Origin: Gracilaria gracilis
Lineage: Eukaryota > Rhodophyta > Florideophyceae > Gracilariales > Gracilariaceae
Assembly (NCBI GenBank): GCA_030374805.1
Contig: JARGSG010000095.1
Location: 124,001 to 188,000, forward strand
Reading direction: 5' to 3'
Length of the DNA stretch: 64,000 bases
Shown: one piece after another, positions 20,027-30,902 of the stretch
How the letters are laid out: the number at the start of each line of letters is the position of its first letter
Position numbering within the stretch: position 1 is the stretch's first letter
Made by a program: the position numbers and the translations under genes
Notes under the pieces: generated by a model
The model's input: only the letters and a program-made list of their open reading frames with translations
Told to the model about the DNA's origin: nothing
Databases searched by the model: none

Positions 20027-22872
20027 CCTGAAAATATTTAGGGCAATCCCGGAAACGACTTTCAACGACACTGGCGTTCAGTCCACTTTGCCAGTTGATG
20101 TCTTCTATGATTTTTCTTTACATCTACTCATAAACTAGAACTTCTGATGGAAATTGTCTTCATGAAATGATGAAGAAAAGCAGTATCTTGTCCGCCCTTT
20201 TTACATGGAAATAAAGGCATATATTTATTCATCACTATCGCAACACTCTCGGAAGATCCTTTAGTTTTGGTAAAGCGAGAGACACAGAGCGGGTACCTAC
20301 CCATAGTGCTCTGCTGCTCCGTACGGCACAACCGTACGCGTTCAGTGTGTCCGACAAGGACAGCACTGCTCTCTAGGGAGGGTGAGGAGGGTACTTGAAA
20401 CGAAGAGTTCGCCGCCGCCGATCGCGTCATGTGAGAGCGGAACAAAACGCAATCGACGGCGGCGACGCTGCGAGACGGCGGCGAAGCGGTGGAAAATCCA
20501 GCGTAGCTAAGTGGCCACCCTGATCGCAAATTGGATCATCCTTCCGCTCACTCTCGTTCAAATAAATCCACTTCTTCGTTCCTCGAAAATCTATTCCTTG
20601 CAATCTAGGTTAAATCAGACTTGTATTTCTGACTGACTGACTACTATAGAAAAAACACATGACTATGACTGACTGACTTCATTGCTTCAGTAGTAGTGAG
20701 TAAAAGTAGTCAAAGAGTTTAATTTGCTCCCAAAGCTACAAAAAAACATATTTGATCGGAAGCCGAATAGAGAGAAGATCGAATTTTGTTTTGTTCGAAG
20801 AGTGTAGCTGGGGTCTGGAAGATTGTAGGTCTTCCCAGCTCTCTAGTCTTTACCCATGTTTGGTGACTACATAAACTACTGACTTCCACGGAGGAAGTCA
20901 CAGACATTTCAGTCTGTCCCTAACATTTTGACATGTTTGCTCCAAAGTCCTGTTTGGAGCTACAGCATTTTATACGTTTTGGAACGCAATCGTAGTTCAA
21001 CGTACCGCACTGCACTAGAGTGTGCAGGACCAAGTAGTCACTGGACTCTGGTGGTGCTAATTGATCGTTTGTGCATTTGCCCCAAACGTTTCTACCGCAC
21101 CTGTACCCAAGAACCAGGCGGTTATGAACTCTCTACATGTTTCACTACTAATTCTGTAGCACATGGTTTAGTGCCAATGTGGTTCTAAAGAGACCCAGTT
21201 ATTGCCTGAACTACCAATACCTTGTATAAAACAGTAAAGCACGCTTAATATAACGTAAATACTTAGAAGTGACTATTTTTTGACTACTTTGACTGACTGC
21301 TGCCAAAAACGCTTGACTATATGACTTCGAATCGGGAAAATAAGTAGTCGGAAATACGCCCCTGCGTTAATACCGCAGTTCGTATATTTGCAGCCGTTCC
21401 TGCCGAAAAAATCTTGATTGTGCGTGGAAACTATTTTCACCAATTTTATTTTCATGTCTCCGATATCGTCCGAGCTAACACTTCACGAATGACCAGGTGC
21501 ATCTGGAGATGCAGTCGTTTCTCATGGAAAAAATCTGAATACCCAGGATTCCCGTAGAAGTTGAAAAGAATGCAGAAGGAAGTTTATATGAAGCAGTGTG
21601 TGAAATGAGGTGCTAATGTATGTGCTTTAAGCAAGTTAATTTAACTCTGACAACATATCCTTCAATACTTGAGTCGAGAAATCGCATTCCTCGGTTTAAA
21701 CCACCCATCAAACTCTTTGACTCAGAAATACGGAGGTGGTGTTTCGGTCAGTCGACACCAAGTCTCTCAAACATGGAATGTCTAAGACTCATGTGGTTGC
21801 ATTCTTCCTAAAATCTGAACGGCTGACACATGATTTTGTGTCTGTCCCTATCCACCCCCCATAATATGCAGTCGGAAAAGTTGTTCGAGTGGCCTCCTGG
21901 GAATTGCCTTGCTCTCTAAAGGACAAAGGATGTCATTTACTTTGGGGCACGGATTCCTTGATTGCTTGGTCGAAATCTAAGGGATCCAACGCGGTCCAGG
22001 TTGCCGGACCACGACGAGGTTCACGGTGAGAATGGAGCCAACAGCGCGGGACTCTAACACCAAATGAAGAGGAAATTTGTTTTTGCCAAAAGAAAGCTCG
22101 GTTTTTTACATAGATATCTCGATTTATCGCCCAAACTGACAATTACTCATTGTTGCATGTATTCTACGTCTTTCAAGTATCTCCATACCAAGCCCAAGCG
22201 TGAAAGAGGCGATGAAAGGCTGGAGCATGGGGGAATTCGGTGTTTGTAACAAAATGTTTTTGACAAATTGAAAAATCATACAAACAGCTATTGTCACTCC
22301 GTTGTAAGCAAGGTGACAGTTATGAATTCATGTAAGCATTCGAAGAAACCTAACGTATTTCTTACAGAACAGCAGTTTTCAAAAATCTTGAGTGTCAGCT
22401 TTTGCAGTTTACAGTTTTTCCAAAACGAAAGCTGACAATCTATTTTGACCCGTCCTCAAAGAGTTTCAAGATCACTAACATCATGAGAAGTTGATGTCAT
22501 CCACTAAATCATATCTCGCATAACTCTTTCGTTCTCTCCTGTTTTTGCTTGATCTTTCAAAATGTTTCAGATCAGTAGACAAACTTTATCCCTACGTATA
22601 GTAATAATAAGTATCGTTGGTCCCTGGGAACGTTACAATTACTACTCTAACAGGTGATATATATCAAGAGTTTGGTGTATATCACCGATTTGCAGAGCTT
22701 CTGTAGAAACGCCACCGATAGGTTTTTAAAAATTAAATTGTCAGCTCTATGTGAACTTCAGAGTTCTGTGACAGTACCAAAGATCCAGAAACTACCGGTC
22801 CAGATAACAAAGATATGCCCCGAAACTGGTTAGAGAAGCAGGACAAGGTAACGGGGTGAACAGAATTCCGTA
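20027..22872. other. Intergenic, 2.8 kb
   Basis: No gene is recognised. GACTGACTGAC-type short tandem runs occur at about 20630-20690 and again near 21285-21300. A hairpin GTGATATATATC...GTATATCAC lies near 22650. Several short ORFs (for example 20128-20529 on the minus strand) have no recognisable features and overlap GC-skewed sequence. I treat them as chance. Confidence 0.4.
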
Positions 22873-23448
22873 ATGGTATATGAGCAGAACTTACAAAGCA
22901 TGGTTGTTCTGTACAGCAGTACTGGAGTGCATGAATGCAACCACATCAGCCCCGCGGAAGGTATTTGTAGCCAGGGGCAGTGGAGCAGTTTCACGGCAAG
23001 GGAAGGCAGTTTATGCGTGCGGTGTGGGGCGAAGGCCAGGGGAGCGATCTGTCGAGTGTGCGAGGATGGCGATCGTGATATTGACACTGCCACGGCCGGC
23101 GTGGAAAGGGCGTGCTCGCAGGATGAGTTTCTGCGTCTGAATGGGAGCTGCCATGCTTGTGCGCCTGCGCGGAGGATGGGCAACCGTTTCGAACGTTGTC
23201 TGCCCGCCTGGCGCTGTGAGCATAGCAGCAGGCGTGGCGCATTTTGTTTCAGATGCGAGTGCTGCATCGCTGTCGGTGGGATATGTGTGATAGTGTATGC
23301 AAAAGAAACGGATGCTATGTGCAGAATCAACAGATGTTTTCGAGGATCAACCGAAACGAAGTCTACATTACTGCCCGCAATAGCTCCTGTGCGCTTTCAA
23401 CTCATTTTTCGTTGCATACTTCCGTTGGCAAACATGGCATTCATATGA
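22873..23448 (+). pseudogene. Cys-rich domain ORF, probable gene fragment
   Basis: This frame has about 20 cysteines in 190 codons, spaced as in furin/TNFR-like or GCC-type modules: CVRCG, CRVCEDGD, CSQDEFLRLNGSCHAC, CLPAWRCE and CFRCECC. Frequent Cys-x2-Cys and Gly turns make it look like part of an extracellular protein. It lacks a signal peptide, and its 3' end overlaps the tail of the zinc-finger gene on the other strand by about 80 bp. It is probably a remnant or an internal exon. It is not closely similar to the GCC protein at 2935-4785. Confidence 0.4.
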
Positions 23449-24087
23449 CTTCGAAGTTGCCGGATGCGTTTCGTTTTGATGCCTTATAAAGTCAGCTAAG
23501 AAGGAAAACTTCATGGGGCATACACCGCAATCATAGTGCTGCAAGTCGTTTGCGTGTTTTTCTCTCACATGTCGCGCTAGAGACGAACTCTGGACGTAAC
23601 TGGCTTCGCATCCGGGCTTTTGACACCGATACCGTCCATCCTCGCGCACATATTTACGGCGCCCAGAATTTCCACCGAATGCCCCACCCAAAGCGCTAAA
23701 CCCACCAGACGCACTCTCTAATACAGGTGCAGGCCTTATTTGATCCTCGAAGTGAGGTATTCCCCCCGACGCGCGGGGCGGACTCTTCGAATATCCGCGG
23801 TAGCGGGGAGACACTGAACCCCGTCCTGAACTGTGTTCATCAACTGCCTCACCCATGGAGCTTTTAAGACGTGACTTGGATTTGTTTGATCTATCACGTG
23901 CGGGAGATGTTGTCTCGGATGGACTGCCTCTCTCAACTCTGATGCTCGTCGAATAGCGCCCTCGTTTGTACTTCTTTGGGCTTGGGCTCTCGGGGTTGAG
24001 GAGAAACTCTATAGACATTTTGTTAAGAGGTCGCTTTCGGCCATGGCCTCCCTGTCCCCCGGAAGAGCCGTGAGCGTGAGAAGTCAT
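23368..24087 (-). CDS. C2H2 zinc-finger protein, putative transcription factor
   Basis: This 239-residue protein has a Ser/Arg/Gly-rich disordered N-terminal half and three zinc fingers at its C-terminus. Finger 1 uses C155, C160, H173 and H178; finger 2 uses C187, C190, H203 and H208; finger 3 uses C217, C220, H233 and C237, and is therefore C2HC. The N-terminal motif MSIEFLLNPE (24-33), followed by a basic KKYKRGR, resembles short conserved N-terminal motifs of fungal C2H2 regulators; that comparison is an inference. The start is an ATG. A small ORF on the opposite strand begins 44 bp upstream, so the promoter may be shared. It probably acts in the nucleus as a sequence-specific DNA-binding protein. 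Confidence 0.85.
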   Translation of the reverse strand: MTSHAHGSSGGQGGHGRKRPLNKMSIEFLLNPESPSPKKYKRGRYSTSIRVERGSPSETTSPARDRSNKSKSRLKSSMGEAVDEHSSGRGSVSPRYRGYSKSPPRASGGIPHFEDQIRPAPVLESASGGFSALGGAFGGNSGRRKYVREDGRYRCQKPGCEASYVQSSSLARHVREKHANDLQHYDCGVCPMKFSFLADFIRHQNETHPATSKSYECHVCQRKYATKNELKAHRSYCGQ

Positions 24088-24131
24088 GGCTAGTACTTAA
24101 GAATTTGCACAGCTTTGGAAGCAATAGAATT

Positions 24132-24422
24132 ATGTCAGCGGTTGAGGTCCTGCCATTTGATGCTGGAAGAACAAGAAGGAGATGTGTTTATTTACGCAAT
24201 CTCTCTGTCCCTCTCAGAGCGATAAGGGACAGTTTCTTTGAACGCAACATCGAAGTTGCAATTGAAAACGAAAATGAGAGATTTGTTCTTAAGTTGCCTC
24301 ATATCCGTTCCGAGGTTGAACGAAGTGAATGTAATGAATGTGAAGAAATAGCAGCACACAAAATAATATCAACCCTTGAGAAAAAGAATAGTTCGACAAA
24401 ATGTACAGATAATATGAAATGA
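24132..24422 (+). CDS. Hypothetical 96-residue protein, divergent to zinc-finger gene
   Basis: The ORF starts at ATG 24132, 44 bp from the divergent zinc-finger start. The product (MSAVEVLPFDAGRTRRR...) is charged, with an Arg-rich segment, then alternating acidic and hydrophobic residues and a Lys-rich tail. It contains C71 and C74 in SECNEC. There is no signal peptide, membrane segment or known family. The compact divergent layout supports a real gene, but its short length and lack of motifs leave doubt. Confidence 0.4.
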   Translation: MSAVEVLPFDAGRTRRRCVYLRNLSVPLRAIRDSFFERNIEVAIENENERFVLKLPHIRSEVERSECNECEEIAAHKIISTLEKKNSSTKCTDNMK

Positions 24423-24533
24423 AAAATAGAAAAGTTCTATGTACAAGAGATCAAATCACCTTCCTCTATCTAGAATACAATCTCCTTGTAGAAAATTCTG
24501 TTTGAAAAGTAGTCATCGTCTAGTTCTGGAAGC

Positions 24534-25010
24534 TTACTTAAAAGCTGGCAGACGCGGCGTATTCCGGCTGCAAAAATAGAGTTGTGCATTTGGTTTCAAA
24601 GTAGCCATTAGAAGTAGTATTCGAGCCCACGAGGTGGTTTCGACTCTAAACATCTTGAACAGCAACCTAAATCTACAACTTTCATCTACTAACTGTCGTT
24701 TTGTTGCTTGTCTGTGGTCGGCTGCGGCTTGTGAGGAGAAAGGAAGTGTATGTGTGCGTGAGGCGATGCGTATATGCTCTGCGGCGTCGCCGTCCGGCAG
24801 CATCGACAGCGGTGTGTTGCCGGCGTTGTTCTGTTTGAGCGGCGCAGCGCGAGCGCCACGGACGGTTTGTGACCACACGCAGCGCAGTGAAGCGCTGTCT
24901 CTCCGTCAGCATCGGTGCAGTGAGCATCGTCGCCGCACCAGCAGCGTCTCCACTTGATTCGAATCGCCGATTGCGGTAGCCTCGCGCCGCCGGAGCTTGT
25001 TGTCGGTCAT
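24534..25010 (-). pseudogene. Small ankyrin-repeat gene, frameshifted
   Basis: From the ATG at 25010 (MTDNKLRR) the minus strand shows ankyrin units in three successive frames. KLRREATAIGDSNQVETLL is an opening helix pair. In the next frame comes DAHCTDADGETALHCAACGH, and in a third frame QNNAGNTPLSMLPDGDAAEH. Each carries ankyrin consensus residues (D-x-x-G-x-T-A/P-L-H). Two small indels, near 24930 and near 24845, would explain the frame changes; short introns are a less likely alternative. The coding DNA is GC-rich compared with its surroundings. The C-terminal limit is uncertain. Confidence 0.6.
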
Positions 25011-26084
25011 GTTGTTCCGCCGCGCCAGACACAGTTCCCCCACTGGCGTCACCTCGGCCGCCAACGGCGCGCGCATGACTCGATCCGACAGATGACCAGC
25101 AACGCTCACATGCAAAAGTGTACACGTAACACGTACAGGTATCTGTCACTTTCCGTCAGTTGCAAGTAAGCTACGTAGGATGGCGCACATGCCGTTCGTA
25201 ACATGACATTCTGCTGGAACTGGCATCTTCCTGCGCCCGTGCTGGCGCTACCTCTAGCTCATTGCTTGCAAATAATGTTCTAGTCGAGAGAATAGAAGAA
25301 CAACAGAAAAAGGGGCGCAACAGAGCGCAGCTGCGATTGCCTTTTTTGACACAACGTTCGCCAGATGTGACGTCTGGCATGTTATATACCTATATTGGGG
25401 GATCGGAACGTTTGGTTGTTGGACCGTGTGTCCAAGTAACCCACAAAAAGATGGATTAACGCACAACTTGATTCTAGACACACTTTAGCGATTTAGCGAG
25501 ATCAAATCAATACGATTTTCATTGATATGCTCTCGCGCTCTATATTTGGTTCCAGTTGCCAATATGTCAACACTTGAATCACTACCCAAGCGTACCACAG
25601 CACAAACTCTTTCAGCGACGCGAAATGTGCGAAATGTTGAACTAATTCTGGAACTGCAAAACGTTACAGCACGTAGTAGAGAGAGTATGTTTACGTAAAT
25701 TGATAACGTTGTGCATACTACAAATCATCAGTGAAGTCACAACAGGTATAGATACTGAAGGAATGCAAGCTCCCTAATTCTGGGATGTATTGGACCGACC
25801 TCACAACTTAATCTGTTCCTTCGGCGGAGTGAAGTAAGGAATGCGAGCGATGATTCCTATTGTTCGGTAATCACGTTCCTAGTGCTGATGGCGGTTGGTT
25901 TCTCTGCGCGGGTAAGGACAGAACGGAGGTTTGCGGTGCGAATATGGTCACTGCATGGCCGTCTTGGGCTTCGGCAGTCGACTAGCTAGATAGCATCTGC
26001 TACGGCAAGTTGGATATCGCTGGAGTACGTTTTGTGATGTTTACATACAACACCAAACACCATTGTTATAGTTTGGATGATCGT
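25011..26084. other. Intergenic between ankyrin and WD40 pseudogenes
   Basis: Only short, featureless ORFs are seen. The part just upstream of the ankyrin start (25011-25250) is presumably its promoter. No repeat is recognised. Confidence 0.4.
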
Positions 26085-26499
26085 TTACTGCTGCACTTCA
26101 CAGAATCGAAGCCCATGGTGAGATCGGTAAAAGAAGCCGAGCTTGCAGGTGCAATAAAGCGTATTACCCGGCATATCTGTTGTGCCGAGCTGCAGATGTT
26201 GCGAGTAGCTGAGCTCCAGCTCCATTTCGGTGGAGCCCCGTGGACAGGGCGGCAGCGGCTCCGGATGCGGCACACACGTCGAGTGCTCCAAACTGCACAC
26301 GTGCGCGCTGCCATCCCGGAGCCAAACGACGGCGCTCGCGACGCCCAGCGAAACGACACGGGGATCATCGGGGAGGGAGAAGCGGTGCTGGCCACGTGCT
26401 CCGCCACGTCCCACACGATCAGCGTGTAGTCACTCGACCCCAACGCCACGCGCGTGCCGTCCGCGGACATGTCCACGCACGTGACGAACTCTTCGTGGC
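26085..26499 (-). pseudogene. NB-ARC/WD40 gene, 3' end (last WD40 blades)
   Basis: This is the C-terminal continuation of the gene at 32266-35825, cut off by the Copia element at 26500-32265. The frame resumes with HEEFVTCVDMSADGTRVALG and then LIVWDVA, a clean WD40 blade. If one copy of the GTGGC duplication is removed, the upstream half-blade (GEPLRC) reads straight into it. A frameshift near 26400-26415 follows; in the shifted frame RVVSLGVASAVVWLRDGSAH looks like the final blade, and the frame ends at 26085. The decay here is separate from the Copia insertion. Confidence 0.8.
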
Positions 26500-26635
26500 T
26501 GAACAAGTGCGCACCTTCCCTCTCCGGGTCAGGTGGCTTGCGACCGTCGGCCGCTGTCCTTTAATCTGGCCACCGGTTGGAACGTGTGGACAGTGTGGCC
26601 CGTTCCAATCGGTGGCCACGACTACCTAATCTACA
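26500..26635 (-). repeat. 3' LTR of Copia element 1
   Basis: This 136-bp LTR is preceded in element orientation by a purine-rich GCGAGGGACGG tract (about 26636-26646). It is nearly identical to 32130-32265. Confidence 0.9.
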
Positions 26636-26887
26636 CCGTCCCTCGCAAACATGTTCGAAGAACAATACTTTGCGTATAGACTTTTCCTACCACTATTGAA
26701 GAGCAATGGCTACCATTAAAAACCTCAGTCGCAGCAAAACCCGTTAGAAAAAATCTGCGCTTCTAAGGAAAGGGTATAGCATCGCAAAAAAAGTCCCCTA
26801 GATAAGTAACTGTAGTATAAACACACAAAAACACAAAAAAGACAAGAAACAAAAGTAGAGTAAGGTCAGTACAGAACGAAAAACGCC

Positions 26888-29800
26888 TCAAGCCATAATA
26901 CCGCAAAGAAGTCTTAATTTTTCTGTCAAGTCAAAGCGCACGGCTTTTGCGAGAATGTCAGCAGGTTGGACTTCTGTTCTTATCTCTTTAACATTCACAA
27001 TCCGTACCTTCACCAGCTCTTTCACATGATGAAATTTCAGAGCAATGTGCTTATTCTTTCTAATAGTTTTCGAATTACCTGCAATTGACAGTCTTGTAAA
27101 ACTGTCATTGAATATTGAAATTGGATACATCCTAGGCTCTTGTTCGTCAAGAACCTCATCGTTGCGTAGTTCCTAGAAGAGTCTTCTCATCCATGTCAAG
27201 TCCTTCCCGCAATACGAAATTGCGATGTATTCCGCTTTTCTGGATGACAAAGCAATAAGCGTTTGCTTTTTCGCCGTCCACATAACTGGTGCTTCATTCA
27301 CCTTAATCAACCAGCTTGTCGTAGACTTCCTAGTCTCACGACATCCAGCCCAGTCTGCATCACAGAATGCTCCCATTGGTGCTGATGTATTCGCTGGAAA
27401 GAACAAACACATTTCTTTCGTACCCTTTAAGTACCGCAGTACTCTCTTAGCTAGTCCGATGTGCCTCATGCATGGATCGTGAACTTGCCTTGCCAGCATT
27501 GAAGCTGCAAACATTATGTCCGGCCTGGATGAGACGGCCGATTACATCATATTTCCTACCACCTTACGGTAGCGACCGTGAAGCGCAGGCGAGAGTGGCA
27601 ACTCATCATTTCCACGTCTAGTTAGGTCGCACGGAGAGGGCAATGGGGTCCGTGCCGAGTTGGAGTTTAATAATCCATACTCCCTCAGCATCTTATTAAC
27701 GTACCTAGTTTGCCGGACCTTTATACCATTCCTGTCTGGTTCAATGTCCAGTCCCAGGAAGGACTTCGCTTCACCTAGAAACTTTACTTGAAAAAGCTTC
27801 CGCATTTCTTCCTTGAAATCATTCAGGAGAGAACGAGAGTTTGACAACATGAGAATGTCATCCAAAACCACCACAAGGTTCGGCGTGCAGCTTTTAGATT
27901 TGTAAATGTAGAGGCGGCTGCCCGTGCTTGATTGTCTGAACCCGTGACGTAGGAGTTCGTCGTGAAGCAGAGATCCCCAGATTTGCCCAGCTTGTCGTGC
28001 TCCGTAGATTGACTTATTGAGCAGGCAGACATTTCCGGGGACGGACAAAGATCCAGAAGAGTTTTGCGGTTGCTCCATTAGCAAAGGCTCTTCCAGATCT
28101 CCGTACAAGTATGCGTTGCTGATATCCATTGTTTCCAGTATAAGTCCTTGAGCGGCTGCCTTTGCAATGGCAAGACGAATAGTCTCAAGGCGTGCTACTG
28201 GTGTAGAAATTGTCTGGGTCAAAGTCCAAGTAAGGGCGCTGCTTGTCGCTCCGTATTACGCAACGCGCTTTAGCCAGGGTCGTAGGAGGATCAGCGCTTA
28301 CGTGCTTAACCAGAAAAGTCCATAGGAAAGGAAGTGGTTTCATTCCATTCCTCCTGTCGACCAATTCCCATGTTCCCCTGTTCACGAGCGCGTTGAACTC
28401 CCGGTCAATCGCTTGAGCCCAGTCGGGGATGTTCCGAGCTTCTTCGAAGCTTATGTGGGCTTTTCCGGGGTCTCCGAGATCTCGAGAGCGGGAGCGAGCG
28501 ACCATGCAGTGGGCCAGGGATGAATCCATATGATCTTCGTCCTTTTCTCTCATATCTCGTTCGGCTTCTATCCTTCGCAGAGAGAAGAAGTCGATGAGTT
28601 CGTTTAGTGAAGGTAGAGACTCTTTTGTCACCTTGAAGTCCCTGTCTCGACACTTAATCACTTTCCGTAAAAATGGAACGTATATCCTTAGTAAAGTGCG
28701 GGGGCTCTGCATGCCGACAAAGTGACCTGGGAGTGAGCGAGGAAGTAACTTCTTGTTAGCTACAGTTTCCGACCTGTAGATGAATGCGTGTCCTGGTTGG
28801 CCGAACTTGAGGATGTTCGTAAAGTCGGGCTTTCGCCCAAACCAGAGTGTGTACGGTATCTTCATGTCTATACCGGAGTTTGGCAGCCTGTTCCTCAGGA
28901 AGTTTGCGTGTGAGATGGCTTCTTCCCAGAGTTGTAGCGGAAGCTGGGAAGCTTGTAGAAAGGTTCGTGCCATCTTCCACAAGTCCTGAATGATCTTTTC
29001 TGCAACACCATTAGACGGATGGGCATACGGTGGCGCGTATTCGAGAATCATTCCGCTTTCCATTGCGTAGGTGACGAAGTCGTCCGATCTGTTCTCACCC
29101 GCCCCGTCAAGGCGAACGCGGTACATTCGGTTCGGGGGTATTTCGTTTTCTGCGCGAGCCTTGTACCATCGGACAGAGTGAAGGAACTGGGACTTTTTGT
29201 CCATAAAGTAGACAGAGCAGACCCTTGTGTTATCGTCGATAAGTACCTGAATATAGGTAGATCCCTGTAGTGAGGGAGGATTGATGGGGCCCGTAAGATC
29301 GGTGTGGGTGAGTTCCATTGGGTGAGAGACCACGGACGTCGTATGATGGAGTGGGGCACGTTTGCTTCCCGCGTGGATGCAGGGTGTGCAGTGAACCTTA
29401 CTTACTTCCGTGGAGGACAGTCTTGGAACCCCTTCGCACTGATCCACGCATGCCAGAAGTCTTTCTCGTCCAGGGTGTCCCAGTTTATCGTGCCAATCCT
29501 TGGCTGTGTTTCCGGGGGACAGAATGGATCCATAGGCTTGAAGGGGAGGCGCTGGACTTGGTAGAGGGTATAGTCCGTCCTTCGAAGTAGATGTGTGGAT
29601 GATTTGCCCCGTCGTTGGGTCCTTGATGAGGAACCCCGTTTCTTCGCCATTCGAGAACTCGACACGGACATGATGTGAAAGAACGGAGAGAGTAATGAGG
29701 TTAGAATCGAAAGAAGGCGTGTGTTTTGCCGGTAGCATAACACCTTCTCCAATTAGTAGTCTGATAGTGCCATGCCCAATTATTTCTGAGGATCGGTCGC

Positions 29801-29888
29801 ACGTTCGAACCGTTTGGCGTCGTGTTGAATGATATTCCCAGAAAGAGTTTCTCTCCTTGACGAAAACGTGTGTGGCGCCAGAGTCCAA
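26888..29888 (-). pseudogene. pol: Pol region of Copia element 1 (fossil)
   Basis: Landmarks in order on the minus strand: protease MDSGATHVF; integrase HHCC site around GHPGRERLLAC...HCTPC; integrase catalytic core THTDLTGPI and RLDGAGEN; RT with ETMDISNAYLYGD and VVLDDILML, which stands for the usual YVDD; and RNase H FCDADWAGCRETRKST with ALSSRKAEYIA. The layout is the normal Copia one. The region is divided over several frames (about three breaks), so this copy looks inactive. Confidence 0.9.
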
Positions 29889-30179
29889 CCATGTGGGAAC
29901 TTCATCGCTTTGGGAAACGCTTGCTTGCGCTATGGAAATGAAGCCGCGTGGTGATCCATCCTCGTGATCGGCATTATTGCGCTGGTTCCGTCTATGGTTG
30001 TTGCAATTGCTGTGGGCTGGCTCGTGTGTGCTGTCCCACTCCTTGTGTCGTTTGCTATTGTTTCGATTACGAGATTGTTCTTTGGAACGACTACTTTTGC
30101 GGTTAATGGGATTGTTCCTATCTCTAGATCGTTTGCGAGACCAGCATTCGGAACGTATATGGCCAATTCGTCCGCAGTT

Positions 30180-30902
30180 CTAACACTCAAGGCCCTTTGA
30201 GGCCTTTCGTGGGGGCTGCCTCTGGCGTCCAGAGCTTGACTTCTGTGCAGCAGGATACGGGTGCTTGCTGGTATTCTTTGACTCCGTTGGCTTTGATTTC
30301 AGGCTAGAGACGCGGTGGTTTCGACGGTCCATCTCGGAACGGACGAGCGAAACAACTTGATCGTACTCCATGTTGTTCGCGTCAGCCAGTAGAGTAATAG
30401 CCATCAATGAGTCGGGCAACGTCCGCAGTAGTGTAGCTGTACGTCCGCGTTCGGTTAATGGATCGCCGAGACGAGCGAGCTCCAGGAAAGTGGTTTCAAG
30501 TTCCAGTAAATGCTGTTGTATTTCGTCACCGTCCTTGAATGCTAACGTGGTCAGCTTCTGCCTTAGGTTTATCTTGGATTGTATGTTGTCCTTTTTGTAA
30601 GTAGACTCCAACTTAGACCAGACTTCCAAGGCAGAGCAGTGTTCTCGTTCCAGTAACTCTGATACGGCGACGATGGGTTGCGTACCAAGGTTCTGCACGA
30701 TGGCAGATCGTGCCTTTCGGTCAGCATCGTCCCACCGTCTTCGAGCTTGTGCGGTACCTTCGACGGGTCGCGGCTCGGTGAGAACGAAGAGCGATTGCAG
30801 GGAATGTATCAGGTCGCGGACGTAGATACGCCAAGTGTAGAAGTCGGTACTTCCTTTGAGACGAGGAATGCGATTCGACTCGTGCTCTCTGTCGGCTTCC
30901 AT
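30180..30902 (-). CDS. gag: Gag of Copia element 1
   Basis: A 240-codon open frame with the UBN2/Copia-gag pattern: LKGSTDFYTWRIYVRDLIHS near the start and DNIQSKINLRQKLTTLAFKD in the middle, a Copia gag signature, then a Lys/Ser/Gln-rich tail. The zinc-knuckle portion continues into the next region. It packages element RNA in particles. Confidence 0.85.
   Translation of the reverse strand: MEADREHESNRIPRLKGSTDFYTWRIYVRDLIHSLQSLFVLTEPRPVEGTAQARRRWDDADRKARSAIVQNLGTQPIVAVSELLEREHCSALEVWSKLESTYKKDNIQSKINLRQKLTTLAFKDGDEIQQHLLELETTFLELARLGDPLTERGRTATLLRTLPDSLMAITLLADANNMEYDQVVSLVRSEMDRRNHRVSSLKSKPTESKNTSKHPYPAAQKSSSGRQRQPPRKASKGLEC

Noticed and set aside
20128-20529. A 133-codon minus-strand gene
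   Set aside because: No motif, no promoter at the usual spacing, and a composition like the surrounding noncoding DNA.
22830-23330. A 166-codon minus-strand gene
   Set aside because: It is the mirror of the Cys-rich plus-strand frame, and its residue pattern looks like a shadow.
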